Notes: generated by a model not told the origin, from the sequence alone. A DNA stretch of 64,000 bases from Caldanaerobius polysaccharolyticus DSM 13641 (GCF_000427425.1 NZ_KE386495.1:326554-390553), one strand, 5' to 3'. Positions 50,075 through 59,426 are shown, counted from the first letter of the stretch. A program made the numbers and translations.

Positions 50075-51352
50075 CTATCTAATTTCCCTTATAATGTTTT
50101 CCACCTTTACCACAGCCGGTAAAAGCCTGACCTCTACCAGTGCATCGCTTACACACTTCTCCATTATATCATGGGTGAGCAATACGATTTCTGCCTCCTC
50201 CCCTTTTACATCTTTCTGTATAATAGACTGGAGGCTAACCCCATGGTCTCCAAAGGCCTTGGCAATTGACGCCATAACACCTGGCCTATCTTTAACCCTT
50301 ATCCGTATATAGTACTTGCTCACAATACAATTCATATCGATTACAGGTATACTTTCATCGTACTGGCTTTCGACTCTGTTTACAGTGCCTGTTTTTATAT
50401 TTCTTATGATATCTATAATATCAGCGACCACAGCGCTGGCCGTGGGCATCTGTCCGGCTCCTCTCCCGTACAGCATTATCTCCCCTATGGCATTTCCCTT
50501 TATGAAAATACCGTTAAAAACGTCATTAACTTGTGCCAGCGGATGGCTTTTATTTATAAGCGCAGGGTGAACCCTGAGCTCCAGGCCATCAGACCTTTGC
50601 CTTCCTATGGCCAGCAATTTTATGGCGTAACCCAGCTCATCGGCATATTTTATATCGATTTTGCTTATTTTCGTAATGCCCTCCGTGTAAATATCCATAA
50701 CATCTATCCTAGCCCCAAAAGCCAGTGTAGCCAATATAGCCAATTTATACCTGGCATCATATCCCTCCACATCGGACGTGGGATCAGCCTCTGCATAACC
50801 CAACTGCTGGGCCTCCTTGAGGACGTCAGCGTATTCTCTGCCTTCATGGGCCATTTTGGTGAGTATGTAATTGGTGGTACCATTTATTATACCTATTATT
50901 TCATCAATCCTGTTGGCGGTCAAAGATTCTTTCATAGGCCTTATAATAGGTATACCTCCCGCAACGCTGGCCTCATAGTACACATCCACCCCTCGGCTTT
51001 TAGCCAGGCTCAAAATTCGCCATCCTTCTTTGGCCATCATCTCTTTGTTGGCCGTCACCACGTGCTTTTTGTTTTCAATAGCCCTCAACACGTAATCCAG
51101 GGTCGGATCTATTCCCCCTATCACTTCCACCACTATATCTATATCCGGGTCATCCAGTATTTCACCAGGGTCTGTGGTAAGCAATTTATTGTCTACTTTT
51201 ACAGCCCTGCTCTTTGAAGGATCTCTTACCAGCACTTTTTTAATACTCACTTCTTCGCCTGTTCTTTTCTTTATAAGTTCATTATTTTCTTGAAAAATCT
51301 TTATAACACCGGAGCCTACAGTTCCAAGGCCCAATATCCCTATATTGATCAT
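50075..51352 (-). CDS. hom: Homoserine dehydrogenase with ACT domain
   Basis: The start at 51352 (MINIGILGLGTVGSGVIKIF) follows AGGAGG seven bases away. The NAD(P) domain and catalytic segments (TANKEMMAKEGWRIL, YEASVAGGIPIIR, INGTTNYILT) are followed by a C-terminal ACT domain (residues about 345-425, YYIRIRVKDRPGVMASIA), which usually binds threonine for feedback inhibition. It starts an operon with metF and metH. Its leader contains a terminator-like hairpin. Confidence 0.94.
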   Translation of the reverse strand: MINIGILGLGTVGSGVIKIFQENNELIKKRTGEEVSIKKVLVRDPSKSRAVKVDNKLLTTDPGEILDDPDIDIVVEVIGGIDPTLDYVLRAIENKKHVVTANKEMMAKEGWRILSLAKSRGVDVYYEASVAGGIPIIRPMKESLTANRIDEIIGIINGTTNYILTKMAHEGREYADVLKEAQQLGYAEADPTSDVEGYDARYKLAILATLAFGARIDVMDIYTEGITKISKIDIKYADELGYAIKLLAIGRQRSDGLELRVHPALINKSHPLAQVNDVFNGIFIKGNAIGEIMLYGRGAGQMPTASAVVADIIDIIRNIKTGTVNRVESQYDESIPVIDMNCIVSKYYIRIRVKDRPGVMASIAKAFGDHGVSLQSIIQKDVKGEEAEIVLLTHDIMEKCVSDALVEVRLLPAVVKVENIIREIR

Positions 51353-51417
51353 AAGCATACCTCCTGGATGTTTATAATATGAGTACATGTGTTTATAGAT
51401 TAAGTACATAATATCAT

Positions 51418-51455
51418 AAAAAACACCCCAGGTGCAACACCATGTTTAACCTGGG
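51418..51455 (-). terminator. Terminator-like hairpin in the hom-metF-metH leader
   Basis: CCCAGGT and ACCTGGG pair on the minus strand, followed by GTGTTTTTT, about 65 bases before the hom start. The upstream gene is divergent, so this can act only on the hom transcript: a candidate attenuator. A short frame starting inside it (MVLHLGCFL) is not Thr- or Met-rich. Confidence 0.6.
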
Positions 51456-51491
51456 CTAAAAGATACGTCAGGTAAATTTTAAAACTAATAA

Positions 51492-51520
51492 TTGACTTTT
51501 AAATAAATTATGATTAATAT
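51492..51520 (+). promoter_or_regulatory. Promoter of ndk
   Basis: TTGACT (51492-51497) and TAATAT (51515-51520) are 17 bases apart, leaving a leader of about 70 bases. Confidence 0.65.
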
Positions 51521-51599
51521 ATAAATGTGAAAATATCATTTATATTAAAGTGAATTATATATAATACGTGTCTCCAATAATAATTATTGAGGTGATTGA

Positions 51600-52049
51600 A
51601 TGAAAAAAAGCAATGTAGAAAAAACCTTCGCAATGATCAAACCAGATGGCGTCAGGCGAGGCCTTGTAGGTGAGATAATAAAAAGATACGAACAAAAAGG
51701 ATTGCGCATAGTTGCGGCAAAACTGATACAGGCAGATAGAGAAACCGCTGAACAGCACTACAGTGAGCTCAAATCGAGATCTTTTTTCAATGAACTGATA
51801 GATTATATCACATCAGGCCCGATGATGGTCATGATCTTAGAAGGTGAAAATGCTATTAAAATGGTTCGAATGATAAACGGTCCCACCCATATCGAAGAAG
51901 CGCTCCCAGGCACCATAAGGGGTGATTTTGCTACATCCACAGCACATAACATAGTTCACGGCTCGGACAGCTATGAAAACGCTCAAAGGGAAATAAAGTT
52001 GTGGTTTCCAGAGCTAGAAGAAAATCAATTAAAGCTATCAGTCTTATAA
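51600..52049 (+). CDS. ndk: Nucleoside diphosphate kinase
   Basis: The 149-residue protein has KTFAMIKPDGVRRGLVGEI at the start, and the phosphorylated His is H120 in NIVHGSDS. It balances NTP pools by phosphate transfer from ATP through this His. Its length and motifs are standard. The start follows GAGGTGATTGA, and a strong terminator ends the gene. It is a lone plus-strand gene among leftward operons. Confidence 0.96.
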   Translation: MKKSNVEKTFAMIKPDGVRRGLVGEIIKRYEQKGLRIVAAKLIQADRETAEQHYSELKSRSFFNELIDYITSGPMMVMILEGENAIKMVRMINGPTHIEEALPGTIRGDFATSTAHNIVHGSDSYENAQREIKLWFPELEENQLKLSVL

Positions 52050-52092
52050 TTAAAAACATCTACATCGCGAAGATGTAGATGTTTTTAATTTC
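52048..52092. terminator. Bidirectional terminator between ndk and Gfo/Idh gene
   Basis: An 11-bp or longer stem (ACATCTACATC / GATGTAGATGT) is flanked by A and T runs on both sides. Confidence 0.9.
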
Positions 52093-53179
52093 ACTTAAAA
52101 TACACCGGTTGACCGCTCTTGGCTGACTTGTAAATGGCTTCGAGTATCTGGCTTACCACATAAGCCTCTTCTGGCTTGACTACAGGCTCTTTGTCGTTGA
52201 CTACAGCGTCGATCCATTGCCTTGCTTCCACTTCTCCCGGATCGGAGCTGTTGCCTTCAAAATAGGCAACGCCACCTGTTTCTAACTCGGGCTTGGTGGT
52301 GTACAGCCTGCTGTACTTCTCTCCATTGATCCTGAGCCCATCCAGCATATCAGCGCCAGCTTCTGTCCCGCATAATACAGTCATAGCTTCACCTATTTGA
52401 AGGGTATTCAAAGCCCAGCTGGCTTCCAGAATAATCGTCGCCCCATTTTTCATCTTTACGAATCCAAAGGCAGAATCCTCTACAGTAAACTTATCAGGAT
52501 CCCAGGGACCCCACGCGTTAGCAGCGTTTTTCCTGCTCCCCAACTTGTGATATGTAGTACCTACCACCATTTCAGGCTCGTAATTGTTCATCATCCACAA
52601 TGTGAGGTCAAGGGCATGCGTCCCTATGTCAATCAGCGGTCCACCGCCTTGTTTCTCTTCGTCTAAAAAGCTACCCCAGGTAGGAACAGCGCGGCGCCTT
52701 ACAGCTAAAGCCTTTGCGAAATAAATCTCTCCCAATTCCCCGTTGTCACAGAGCTGCTTTAAGTACTGCGAATCAGGCCTAAAACGGTTTTGATAACCTA
52801 TAGTCAATTTTTTACCTGTGCGTTTTGCGGCGTCTACCATCTTTTTGGCTTCTTCCGAGTTTATGGCCATGGGCTTTTCGCACATCACGTGCTTACCCGC
52901 TTCCAATGCATCTACAGTGATGTAAGAATGGGCGTCGTTGGTAGTGCACACATGCACCACGTCGATATCTTTCACCTTAAGAAGATCCCTGTAATCTGTA
53001 AACACTTCTGCGTCATGGGTACCGTACTTTCTGGCTCCTTCTTCTGCCCTCTCCCTGATCAGATCACAAAAGGCAACCATTTCAACGTTTTCAATCTTAG
53101 CGAGATTGGGCATATGCTTACCATTGGCTATGCCACCTACTCCTATAATCCCTACCCTAACCTTTTTGTCCGAACCCAT
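52091..53179 (-). CDS. Gfo/Idh/MocA-family oxidoreductase 1
   Basis: The start at 53179 (MGSDKKVRVGIIGVGGIANGKHMP) follows GGGAGG. The NAD(P) fold is followed by CEKPMAINSEEAKKMV, with the EKP catalytic-site Lys, and a beta-sheet domain (GGPLIDIGTHALDLTLWMM). It oxidises a sugar, polyol or sugar acid. It has its own promoter but lies directly after the carbohydrate operon, and is probably part of the same pathway. Confidence 0.9.
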   Translation of the reverse strand: MGSDKKVRVGIIGVGGIANGKHMPNLAKIENVEMVAFCDLIRERAEEGARKYGTHDAEVFTDYRDLLKVKDIDVVHVCTTNDAHSYITVDALEAGKHVMCEKPMAINSEEAKKMVDAAKRTGKKLTIGYQNRFRPDSQYLKQLCDNGELGEIYFAKALAVRRRAVPTWGSFLDEEKQGGGPLIDIGTHALDLTLWMMNNYEPEMVVGTTYHKLGSRKNAANAWGPWDPDKFTVEDSAFGFVKMKNGATIILEASWALNTLQIGEAMTVLCGTEAGADMLDGLRINGEKYSRLYTTKPELETGGVAYFEGNSSDPGEVEARQWIDAVVNDKEPVVKPEEAYVVSQILEAIYKSAKSGQPVYFK

Positions 53180-53254
53180 TAGAGAAACCTCCCTGTTAAA
53201 CGTTATACACAAGCATACAAGACAAGGCAGATTCTTCTCGTATGCTCGATCTTA

Positions 53255-53283
53255 ATCATATCACAACTGTTGGGCGGTTGCAA
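53255..53283 (-). promoter_or_regulatory. Promoter of Gfo/Idh gene 1
   Basis: TTGCAA (53278-53283) and TATGAT (53255-53260) on the minus strand are 17 bases apart. GCATAC and GTATGC inverted repeats lie between it and the start. Confidence 0.6.
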
Positions 53284-53298
53284 CAACAATATTTTAGA

Positions 53299-54063
53299 TT
53301 AAACGCATCCCATCGCTTTAAGGTTTTTAAGGCTTATGCCAAGGCTTTCAAAGGGATCTCTCTGGCATATATCCTGCTCTACTATAAGCCATTCTACACC
53401 GGCGTAATCACACGCCTCAATTATGGCCGGCCAGTTTAAGTTGCCTTCTCCTACTTCTGCCATCATCTGCCCATCTTTGCCCATAACCATGTCCTTAAAG
53501 TGAACCACCGGCGCCCTCCCCTTTAGCCTCCTTATCCAATCAGCAGGATCTCCCCCTCCGTGCTGCACCCAATAGGTATCTATTTCGCTGAAAAATACCT
53601 GAGGATCACTTTCTTCGTACAGTATTTCAAGCCCTGTTTTGCCATCAAATTTTTGAAACTCAAAGCTGTGGTTATGATATACGAATACAAAGCCGGCCTC
53701 AGCCAACCTTCTGGCTACCTCTGAGGCTTCTTTTGCAAACCTCTTAAATCCGTCTTTTCCTTCTTTCCTGTACTCAGGTGGCATGCTGCCTACTCCCACG
53801 TATTTGCAATTCCAGAGCTTATGCTCTTCTATTACATCCTGCGTCTTATCCCTTAATCGCTCAAAAGAATCGTGGGTTGCGCATATATAAAGTCCTTCCT
53901 CATCCGCGATTTCCTTTAACTTTACCGGATCTATAGGGCCAAGGGCTGAAAGCTGAACGGCTTTGTATCCCAGCTGACTCACTTTGTGCATGGTAACCTT
54001 TATGTCCTCAGGGGTCTTGGTGTAATCCCTGAGGGTATAAAGTTGTGCGGCTATCTTTGACAT
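53299..54063 (-). CDS. Sugar phosphate isomerase/epimerase, TIM barrel 1
   Basis: The 254-residue xylose-isomerase-like barrel (AP_endonuc_2 family) has the segments VFVYHNHSFEFQKF, FFSEIDTYWVQHGGGDP, VHFKDMVMG and WLIVEQD, which provide Glu, Asp and His metal ligands. Such enzymes epimerise or isomerise ketoses or keto-inositols. It is the last gene of the operon from 61294. The substrate is unknown. Confidence 0.87.
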   Translation of the reverse strand: MSKIAAQLYTLRDYTKTPEDIKVTMHKVSQLGYKAVQLSALGPIDPVKLKEIADEEGLYICATHDSFERLRDKTQDVIEEHKLWNCKYVGVGSMPPEYRKEGKDGFKRFAKEASEVARRLAEAGFVFVYHNHSFEFQKFDGKTGLEILYEESDPQVFFSEIDTYWVQHGGGDPADWIRRLKGRAPVVHFKDMVMGKDGQMMAEVGEGNLNWPAIIEACDYAGVEWLIVEQDICQRDPFESLGISLKNLKAMGCV

Positions 54064-54085
54064 AAAAACTCTCCTCCCCTTTATT

Positions 54086-55000
54086 TTATAATCTCGCCCA
54101 TGCCTCTAATAACGTCCTCTTGGCATTGGCTATAACCACTTCCGGTGACTCATTGGGAAGAGGTTTTACCTCAAAGCTTACTATAGGAGGATTGGTGTCA
54201 TTTAAAAAGCCTATATCAAAGAGTACCCTGAGGAATTGCACAAGCTGCGGCACATCGTTTTCTCCTCCCTTTATACCGAACCTGGGATGAGCGTCACCGT
54301 AAGCCACGTGGTCTTTATCTTTCACAACGCAATTGCCTATATGGACATGGGTCAGATGATCTTTTACAGGTATGAGAGCCTGCTCAGGGGTTTCATTTAG
54401 CAGCGGCAAGTGACTCAAATCCACCACCAGCCCAAAATTATCGCATTTCTTCTTCACCATTTCAGCAAGCTGTACCGCATCAGCAGTGGGACCAATAAGG
54501 GATTTTTTCTCTACGTCTCTGTCAAACACCTCCAACTCTACCAGCATATCTCCTTTGGATTTAGCGTAATCGCAAATCTCCTGTATAGACTCACAGAGCA
54601 ACTCCATAGCCTTTTGTTTGTTTTCTTCGCCAGGGTATTTCCCGCTTAAAAACGCTATACCCTGCGCACCCAGGTAATAGGCTTCGTCCACCCCTTCTTT
54701 TATGGTGTCCACAGCTTTTCTCCTCAGACTTTCGTCAAAAGAGTTGAGGTCAAAGCCCGTGGTCAACAACCGAGGTTGTGCGCCGTAAGCCACAGTAACA
54801 TGGGCCGCCTCCAATCGATTTTTGACCTTATCTCTCACAGAATCATCCTTAACCCATGAGACCTCTACGGCGTTAAAGAACTCGTCCTCCAGTATTTTCT
54901 GCAATGTCTCAAAGACAGGTCCTTCTCCTTTCATGGTGTCAGGAAACGCCATAAAGTGAATTATCCCCACCTTCATGTACTTATACATGCTTTCATTCAC
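54086..55000 (-). CDS. Sugar phosphate isomerase/epimerase, TIM barrel 2
   Basis: A GTG start at 55000 is supported by AAGGAGG nine bases upstream. The 304-residue barrel has LVELEVFDRD, LVVDLSHLPLL, THVHIGNCVV and a GDAHPRFGIKGGEND segment. The last is unusual, and it makes this member larger and distinct from the other two in the cluster. A metal-dependent isomerase is expected. The substrate is unknown. Confidence 0.82.
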   Translation of the reverse strand: MNESMYKYMKVGIIHFMAFPDTMKGEGPVFETLQKILEDEFFNAVEVSWVKDDSVRDKVKNRLEAAHVTVAYGAQPRLLTTGFDLNSFDESLRRKAVDTIKEGVDEAYYLGAQGIAFLSGKYPGEENKQKAMELLCESIQEICDYAKSKGDMLVELEVFDRDVEKKSLIGPTADAVQLAEMVKKKCDNFGLVVDLSHLPLLNETPEQALIPVKDHLTHVHIGNCVVKDKDHVAYGDAHPRFGIKGGENDVPQLVQFLRVLFDIGFLNDTNPPIVSFEVKPLPNESPEVVIANAKRTLLEAWARL

Positions 55001-55018
55001 CCTGATCTACCTCCTTAA

Positions 55019-56539
55019 TCATATTTCAGCCAGTTTATCGTAAATTGGCTCAAGGGCTTTGTAAATTTCGTTGTAAATACCGTACAGTTTAGAATAAAGC
55101 CTGTAATTGCCCCCGTCAGGCAAATACTCTTTTACAATGCCGTTGAGCCTCTTAGAGCAAGCTTTCGCATCGCCAAACACCCCAACGCCGGTGCCGGCCA
55201 GTATCATCGCACCCAATGACGCCGCATCGGTTACTGCTGGGACTTTTATGGGCCTTCCGCATACGTCAGCCTTTATCTGGTTCCACAAAGCGCCTTTCGC
55301 GCCGCCCCCCATAGCCACGATCTCGTCTACAGATAGCCCCATAGACTGCAATATATCCAGGCATGCCCTTATCTCATAAGCCACACCTTCCAGTATAGCC
55401 CTGCCTATGTCTCTCTTTTTGGTATTGAGGGTAAGCCCCAGCAAAGCTCCTCGTGCACTGGCATTCCACCTGGTGGATTTAGCCCCCATAAAAAAAGGTA
55501 AAAGCACTAAACCACCAGCCCCCGGGGAACTCATGGCCAGTTCTCTGTCGATAAGCGCGTAATCCCTTTCCCCGATCTCACCGGCTACAGACGTCTCCAT
55601 GGCGCAGAAGTTGTCCCTAAACCACCTGTTTATAGTGCCAGACGTGGTCATCCCCTGCTCTATAAGCCAATGACCTCTCAAAACGTGGCAGGATATTATA
55701 ACCCTTTCATCTACCTGGTCTACCAAGACATCGGTCCCCATAGACACATTGGTAGTAGTACCTGTAGACTCCATGGCCCGGTTTCCAAAAATCCCTGCTC
55801 CCAGCGCTTCACACTGCCTGTCACCGCCTCCCACCACCACCGGGATTCCTGACCTGATCCCCATCAATGGCGCCACGTCGTCCTTTACGTACCCCACCAC
55901 TTCGTCGGAATACTTTATCGGTGGAAACTGCTCTTCTTTTACGCCTATGTAGTCAAATATGTCTTTAATCCAGCACCTGTTCTTTACATCCAGCATCATG
56001 GTCCTGGACGCCAGGGAGTAATCGGTGGCGCACTCCCCCGTCAGTTTATAGGCTATATACTCTTTGGGCTGCAGGAATTTATAGGCCTTCTGGATGATCT
56101 CGGGCCTGTTTTCTTTGTACCATAAAAGCTTTGTAGCAGTAAAAGTAGAATCAGGGATCATCCCTGTCATCCTGTGGAGGTTTTCCCTGCCGTAATGATC
56201 CACCAATTCCTCAGCCTGGCCCTTTGCCCGCCTATCCATCCACAATATGGCATCATCCAGCTTATTTCCCTCCCTGTCAATGGGCACCACCGTTTCGCGC
56301 TGGGAGGAAAGCCCTATTGCTATTATCTCCGGCATGTCCTCAAGCGATGCAATGCAGCCCTTAACCGTGCTTACAGCCGCACCCCACCAATCATCGGGGT
56401 CCTGCTGCGCCCATGTAGGCTTTTCCTGATATATAGGGTACTCCTTACCCTGTTCCGCAAGTATTCTGCCCTCCAGGTCAAATACGATGGCCTTGCACGC
56501 AGTAGTACCTATATCCAGCGTCAATATGGCCTTCAACAT
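55019..56539 (-). CDS. FGGY-family carbohydrate kinase (xylulokinase-like)
   Basis: The start at 56539 (MLKAILTLDIGTTACKAIVFD) is preferred over a GTG three codons before. Motifs: LDIGTT phosphate loop, WMDRRA, STGTTTNVSMG, and the C-terminal MGGGAKGALWNQIKADV. The protein phosphorylates a pentulose or similar ketose with ATP. At about 506 residues it is full length. It follows isomerase and dehydrogenase genes, so it probably commits the product of that pathway. Confidence 0.87.
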   Translation of the reverse strand: MLKAILTLDIGTTACKAIVFDLEGRILAEQGKEYPIYQEKPTWAQQDPDDWWGAAVSTVKGCIASLEDMPEIIAIGLSSQRETVVPIDREGNKLDDAILWMDRRAKGQAEELVDHYGRENLHRMTGMIPDSTFTATKLLWYKENRPEIIQKAYKFLQPKEYIAYKLTGECATDYSLASRTMMLDVKNRCWIKDIFDYIGVKEEQFPPIKYSDEVVGYVKDDVAPLMGIRSGIPVVVGGGDRQCEALGAGIFGNRAMESTGTTTNVSMGTDVLVDQVDERVIISCHVLRGHWLIEQGMTTSGTINRWFRDNFCAMETSVAGEIGERDYALIDRELAMSSPGAGGLVLLPFFMGAKSTRWNASARGALLGLTLNTKKRDIGRAILEGVAYEIRACLDILQSMGLSVDEIVAMGGGAKGALWNQIKADVCGRPIKVPAVTDAASLGAMILAGTGVGVFGDAKACSKRLNGIVKEYLPDGGNYRLYSKLYGIYNEIYKALEPIYDKLAEI

Positions 56540-56567
56540 CCCCACCACCTTTCCAAGATCCGCCTTT

Positions 56568-57638
56568 TTACCTCACCAGTATATCCGGCCTTAAAACCCT
56601 CTGCCCTTCATACTCTACTTCTATCAAGGGATACTCCCCCGTCTGGGTGATAATTTCGTTTTCCCCTTCACGAACCAGTATGGTATCTTCTGACTTGGTC
56701 CCGCTTATGGAAGGATTCCATGCAAACGCTTGGTTTGCACCTATTACAATATCCATATCAGGAGTGGCTTTATATTCCCGGGAACTATAACCAGTAAGCC
56801 CTCCTTGATGGTGGCATTTCCATTGCCCCTCAAAACCCGTCTCTTGGTACGCCTTTATGGCCTTTTTGAATACCTGACCCACGGTGTTGCCCGGCCTGGT
56901 ATTGGCTATAAAACACGCGTCTACTCTTACAACAGCTTCAAACCTTTTCCTTATCTCATCAGGTACCTGTCCAAAGCAAACAAGCCTTGTAGCGGATACC
57001 CATAAGCCGAACTTCATGGCATTCACCGCTACAAGGGCGTACTTGTCCAATCTCTTATCCGTGGGCAACGGATGGCGGTATTTTTCCGCGCGCCAGTCCG
57101 TCCCTACCAGGTGCACAAAAGGCTCCAGCCCTCTATCAAGGCACTTTTTACACAACACCCCGCTTATCTCCCACTCGCTCATCCCCGGCAATATCTCCCG
57201 ACAAGTCTCCTCCACCGCCTGACCTACCAGTCTGCCAATCACCTTGTACCTTTCTACATCTTCCTCGCACAGCGTGTACCTAAGCAAGGATATTTCCTTT
57301 TTAAGCTGCACATCAGTTATGAACTTGCCATTTCCCAGCGCGCTATATATGCACCTATTCTGCCCGTTAACCTCATGCCAGCCGTATTCAATTACCTCTA
57401 TCTCATCGCCGATCTCTTCTTCTTTCAGCCTTTGAGCTTCGATATTATTAGCTATGAGAAAAACGCGGTCTTTGGTTATGAGAATCGGGGCAACAGACCC
57501 TTCGCTGTTGCCGTTTATATAAGCTCTGCCTCCTGTAAGCCACGAAAAATTGACCTGCTGGGTAACGAGGATGCCTTCCACGCTGCACTCCTTTAACAAA
57601 TCCCTCAGCATCTTAACTCTTGCAAGAAAGATAGACAT
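56568..57638 (-). CDS. M24-fold protein lacking metal ligands (pseudo-aminopeptidase or creatinase-like)
   Basis: The 356-residue protein has the two-domain M24 pattern: creatinase N-domain (residues 1-125) and pita-bread domain (125-356). The expected metal ligands are replaced. The DxG..SDxTR region reads VNAMKFGLWVSATR (N206, no Asp before T217), the His region is HHQGG (276-280), and the Glu-Pro-Gly site is WNP (308-310). Only the last acidic site (SED, E317) remains. It is therefore unlikely to be a metallopeptidase. Creatinase also lacks metal. The sugar cluster context suggests a hydrolase or lyase of an unusual substrate. Confidence 0.75.
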   Translation of the reverse strand: MSIFLARVKMLRDLLKECSVEGILVTQQVNFSWLTGGRAYINGNSEGSVAPILITKDRVFLIANNIEAQRLKEEEIGDEIEVIEYGWHEVNGQNRCIYSALGNGKFITDVQLKKEISLLRYTLCEEDVERYKVIGRLVGQAVEETCREILPGMSEWEISGVLCKKCLDRGLEPFVHLVGTDWRAEKYRHPLPTDKRLDKYALVAVNAMKFGLWVSATRLVCFGQVPDEIRKRFEAVVRVDACFIANTRPGNTVGQVFKKAIKAYQETGFEGQWKCHHQGGLTGYSSREYKATPDMDIVIGANQAFAWNPSISGTKSEDTILVREGENEIITQTGEYPLIEVEYEGQRVLRPDILVR

Positions 57639-57654
57639 ATCGCCACTACCACCT

Positions 57655-58407
57655 TTAACAGATTACAACCTTAACCATATCCTCCAACCTGCGAAGGACT
57701 TCCTCATCGGCATTACCTGCCAGTATCAAGCAGTCCACATCTGAAAAAGACGCAAAAGTAATCAACGCATTTTTACCTATCTTGCTGGAATCTGCCACCA
57801 CTATTTTTTCTCTGGCCGCCCGTATCATCGATTTTTTCACTTCCGCGCCGTAAATATCAGACGTGGTAAAGCCCTTTGTGAGGGTTATTCCGCTGGTGGC
57901 TATAAACGCCACATCCACATTGTAACTTTCAATGCTCTTCTGGGTTTCAGGACCGTACAAAGCCATGGCCTCTCCTGATAATTTACCTCCTGTCACGAAG
58001 ACGTTTATGGCGCTTTTTTCTTTAAGTTCGTAGGCTATGTTTATATCATTGGTGATAACTGTCATCTTTTTGTTATCAAGCTTTCTGGCTATTTGAAAAG
58101 TAGTAGTACCTGCATCCAGCAGCACAATGCTCCCTTCTTTTATAAACTCCACAGCCTTTTCGGCTACAAGCTTTTTCTCTTCCAGGTTTTCCGTCGCCCT
58201 TATGGAAAGAGGTGGCACAGTGGCGCTTTCCACAAGCACAGCGCCACCGTAGTTTCGCTCCAGTATTCCCTCGTTTTCCAGAGCTTCTAAATCCCTTCTT
58301 ATAGTCTCCTCAGATACGTTAAACAAGCGGCTTAGCTCATTTACCTTTACGTACTTTTTTTCTAATATGATCCTTTTTATTTCTCTCTTTCTGCTCGCAG
58401 CTATCAA
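57655..58407 (-). CDS. DeoR-family transcriptional regulator
   Basis: The 250-residue protein starts at TTG with a weak AGTAGGGATCTGA site. The N-terminal HTH (KYVKVNELSRLFNVSEETIRRDLEALENEGILERNYGGAVL) is characteristic. The DeoR sensor domain (LLDAGTTTFQIARKL, ITNDINIA, GLTLTKG-type segment) binds a phosphorylated sugar. It lies inside the carbohydrate operon and probably represses it. Confidence 0.93.
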   Translation of the reverse strand: MIAASRKREIKRIILEKKYVKVNELSRLFNVSEETIRRDLEALENEGILERNYGGAVLVESATVPPLSIRATENLEEKKLVAEKAVEFIKEGSIVLLDAGTTTFQIARKLDNKKMTVITNDINIAYELKEKSAINVFVTGGKLSGEAMALYGPETQKSIESYNVDVAFIATSGITLTKGFTTSDIYGAEVKKSMIRAAREKIVVADSSKIGKNALITFASFSDVDCLILAGNADEEVLRRLEDMVKVVIC

Positions 58408-58415
58408 TCAGATCC

Positions 58416-59402
58416 CTACTTTCCCAGTTTATTTAAAACTTCTCTGTTCACCAAAGTCCTTGGCACCCTGCCCTCATAAGCATCCAGTATGTTGCTGGCA
58501 GCGAGTATGCCCATATCCTCCCTAGACTTGGTCGTAGCGCTTCCGATGTGGGGCAGTAGCACCACATTGTCCATCTCATATAATTCCGGTTCTGCTGCCG
58601 GCTCGTTCTCATATACGTCCAGCCCTGCAGCAAATATCTTTCCCTCTTTAAGCGCCCTGACCAACGCCTTTTCGTCTACGATAGGACCTCTCGCTGTATT
58701 TATCAAAACAGCCGTCTTCTTCATCAAATCAAACTCCTTATCCCCTATAAGATGCCTTGTAGACGGCAACAGCGGGCAATGGATGGACACGAAATCCGAT
58801 TCTCTCAACAAAGTCTCCTTATCCACATACTGACCGCCTGTTTGCTCTTCAAATCGGGGGTTGGGTTTTTCATCAGCGTACAATATCCTCATGTTAAATC
58901 CCTTAGCCTTCACGGCAAATGCAGTGCCTATCCTGCCAGCACCTATAACGCCTAAGGTCTTCCCCGATACACCCTGTCCTAACAACAGCATAGGGCTCCA
59001 GCTTTTATACTTGCCCGCTCTAAAGTATTTATCCGCTTCCACAATCCTGCGGGCAGCAGCAAACAGCAATGCCCATGCCAGCTCAGCTGTGGCATCAGTC
59101 AACACATCAGGGGTATTTGAAATCATGACGCCTCGCTGTGTAGCCGCATCCACATCTATATTGTCGTAGCCCACAGCGTAGTTAGCAATTATCTTAACCC
59201 CTTTAGCAGCATCCAGCAACTCGGCATCCACTTTATCCACCAGCTGGGTCAGTACGGCATCCCTGCCCTTCACCTTTTCCAGTATCTCTTCCCTGGTAAG
59301 AGGCCTATCCTCAGGATTAACTTCGACGTTAAAGTGCTGCTCTAAAAATTCCATCGCAGCAGGGGGCAACATCCTGGTAACGTAAACATTCCACTTTTCC
59401 AC
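58416..59402 (-). CDS. D-2-hydroxyacid dehydrogenase (glyoxylate/hydroxypyruvate reductase-like)
   Basis: A GTG start at 59402 follows GGAGGAGG. The NAD(P)-binding loop is LGVIGAGRIGTAFAVKAKG; the catalytic Arg, Glu and His lie in NTARGPIVDEKAL, DVYENEP and LLPHIGSATTKSR. It reduces 2-keto acids to D-2-hydroxyacids or the reverse. In this cluster it may reduce glyoxylate, hydroxypyruvate or a keto-sugar acid produced by the pathway. Confidence 0.9.
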   Translation of the reverse strand: MEKWNVYVTRMLPPAAMEFLEQHFNVEVNPEDRPLTREEILEKVKGRDAVLTQLVDKVDAELLDAAKGVKIIANYAVGYDNIDVDAATQRGVMISNTPDVLTDATAELAWALLFAAARRIVEADKYFRAGKYKSWSPMLLLGQGVSGKTLGVIGAGRIGTAFAVKAKGFNMRILYADEKPNPRFEEQTGGQYVDKETLLRESDFVSIHCPLLPSTRHLIGDKEFDLMKKTAVLINTARGPIVDEKALVRALKEGKIFAAGLDVYENEPAAEPELYEMDNVVLLPHIGSATTKSREDMGILAASNILDAYEGRVPRTLVNREVLNKLGK

Positions 59403-59426
59403 CTTAAAAACCTCCTCCGTGTATTT

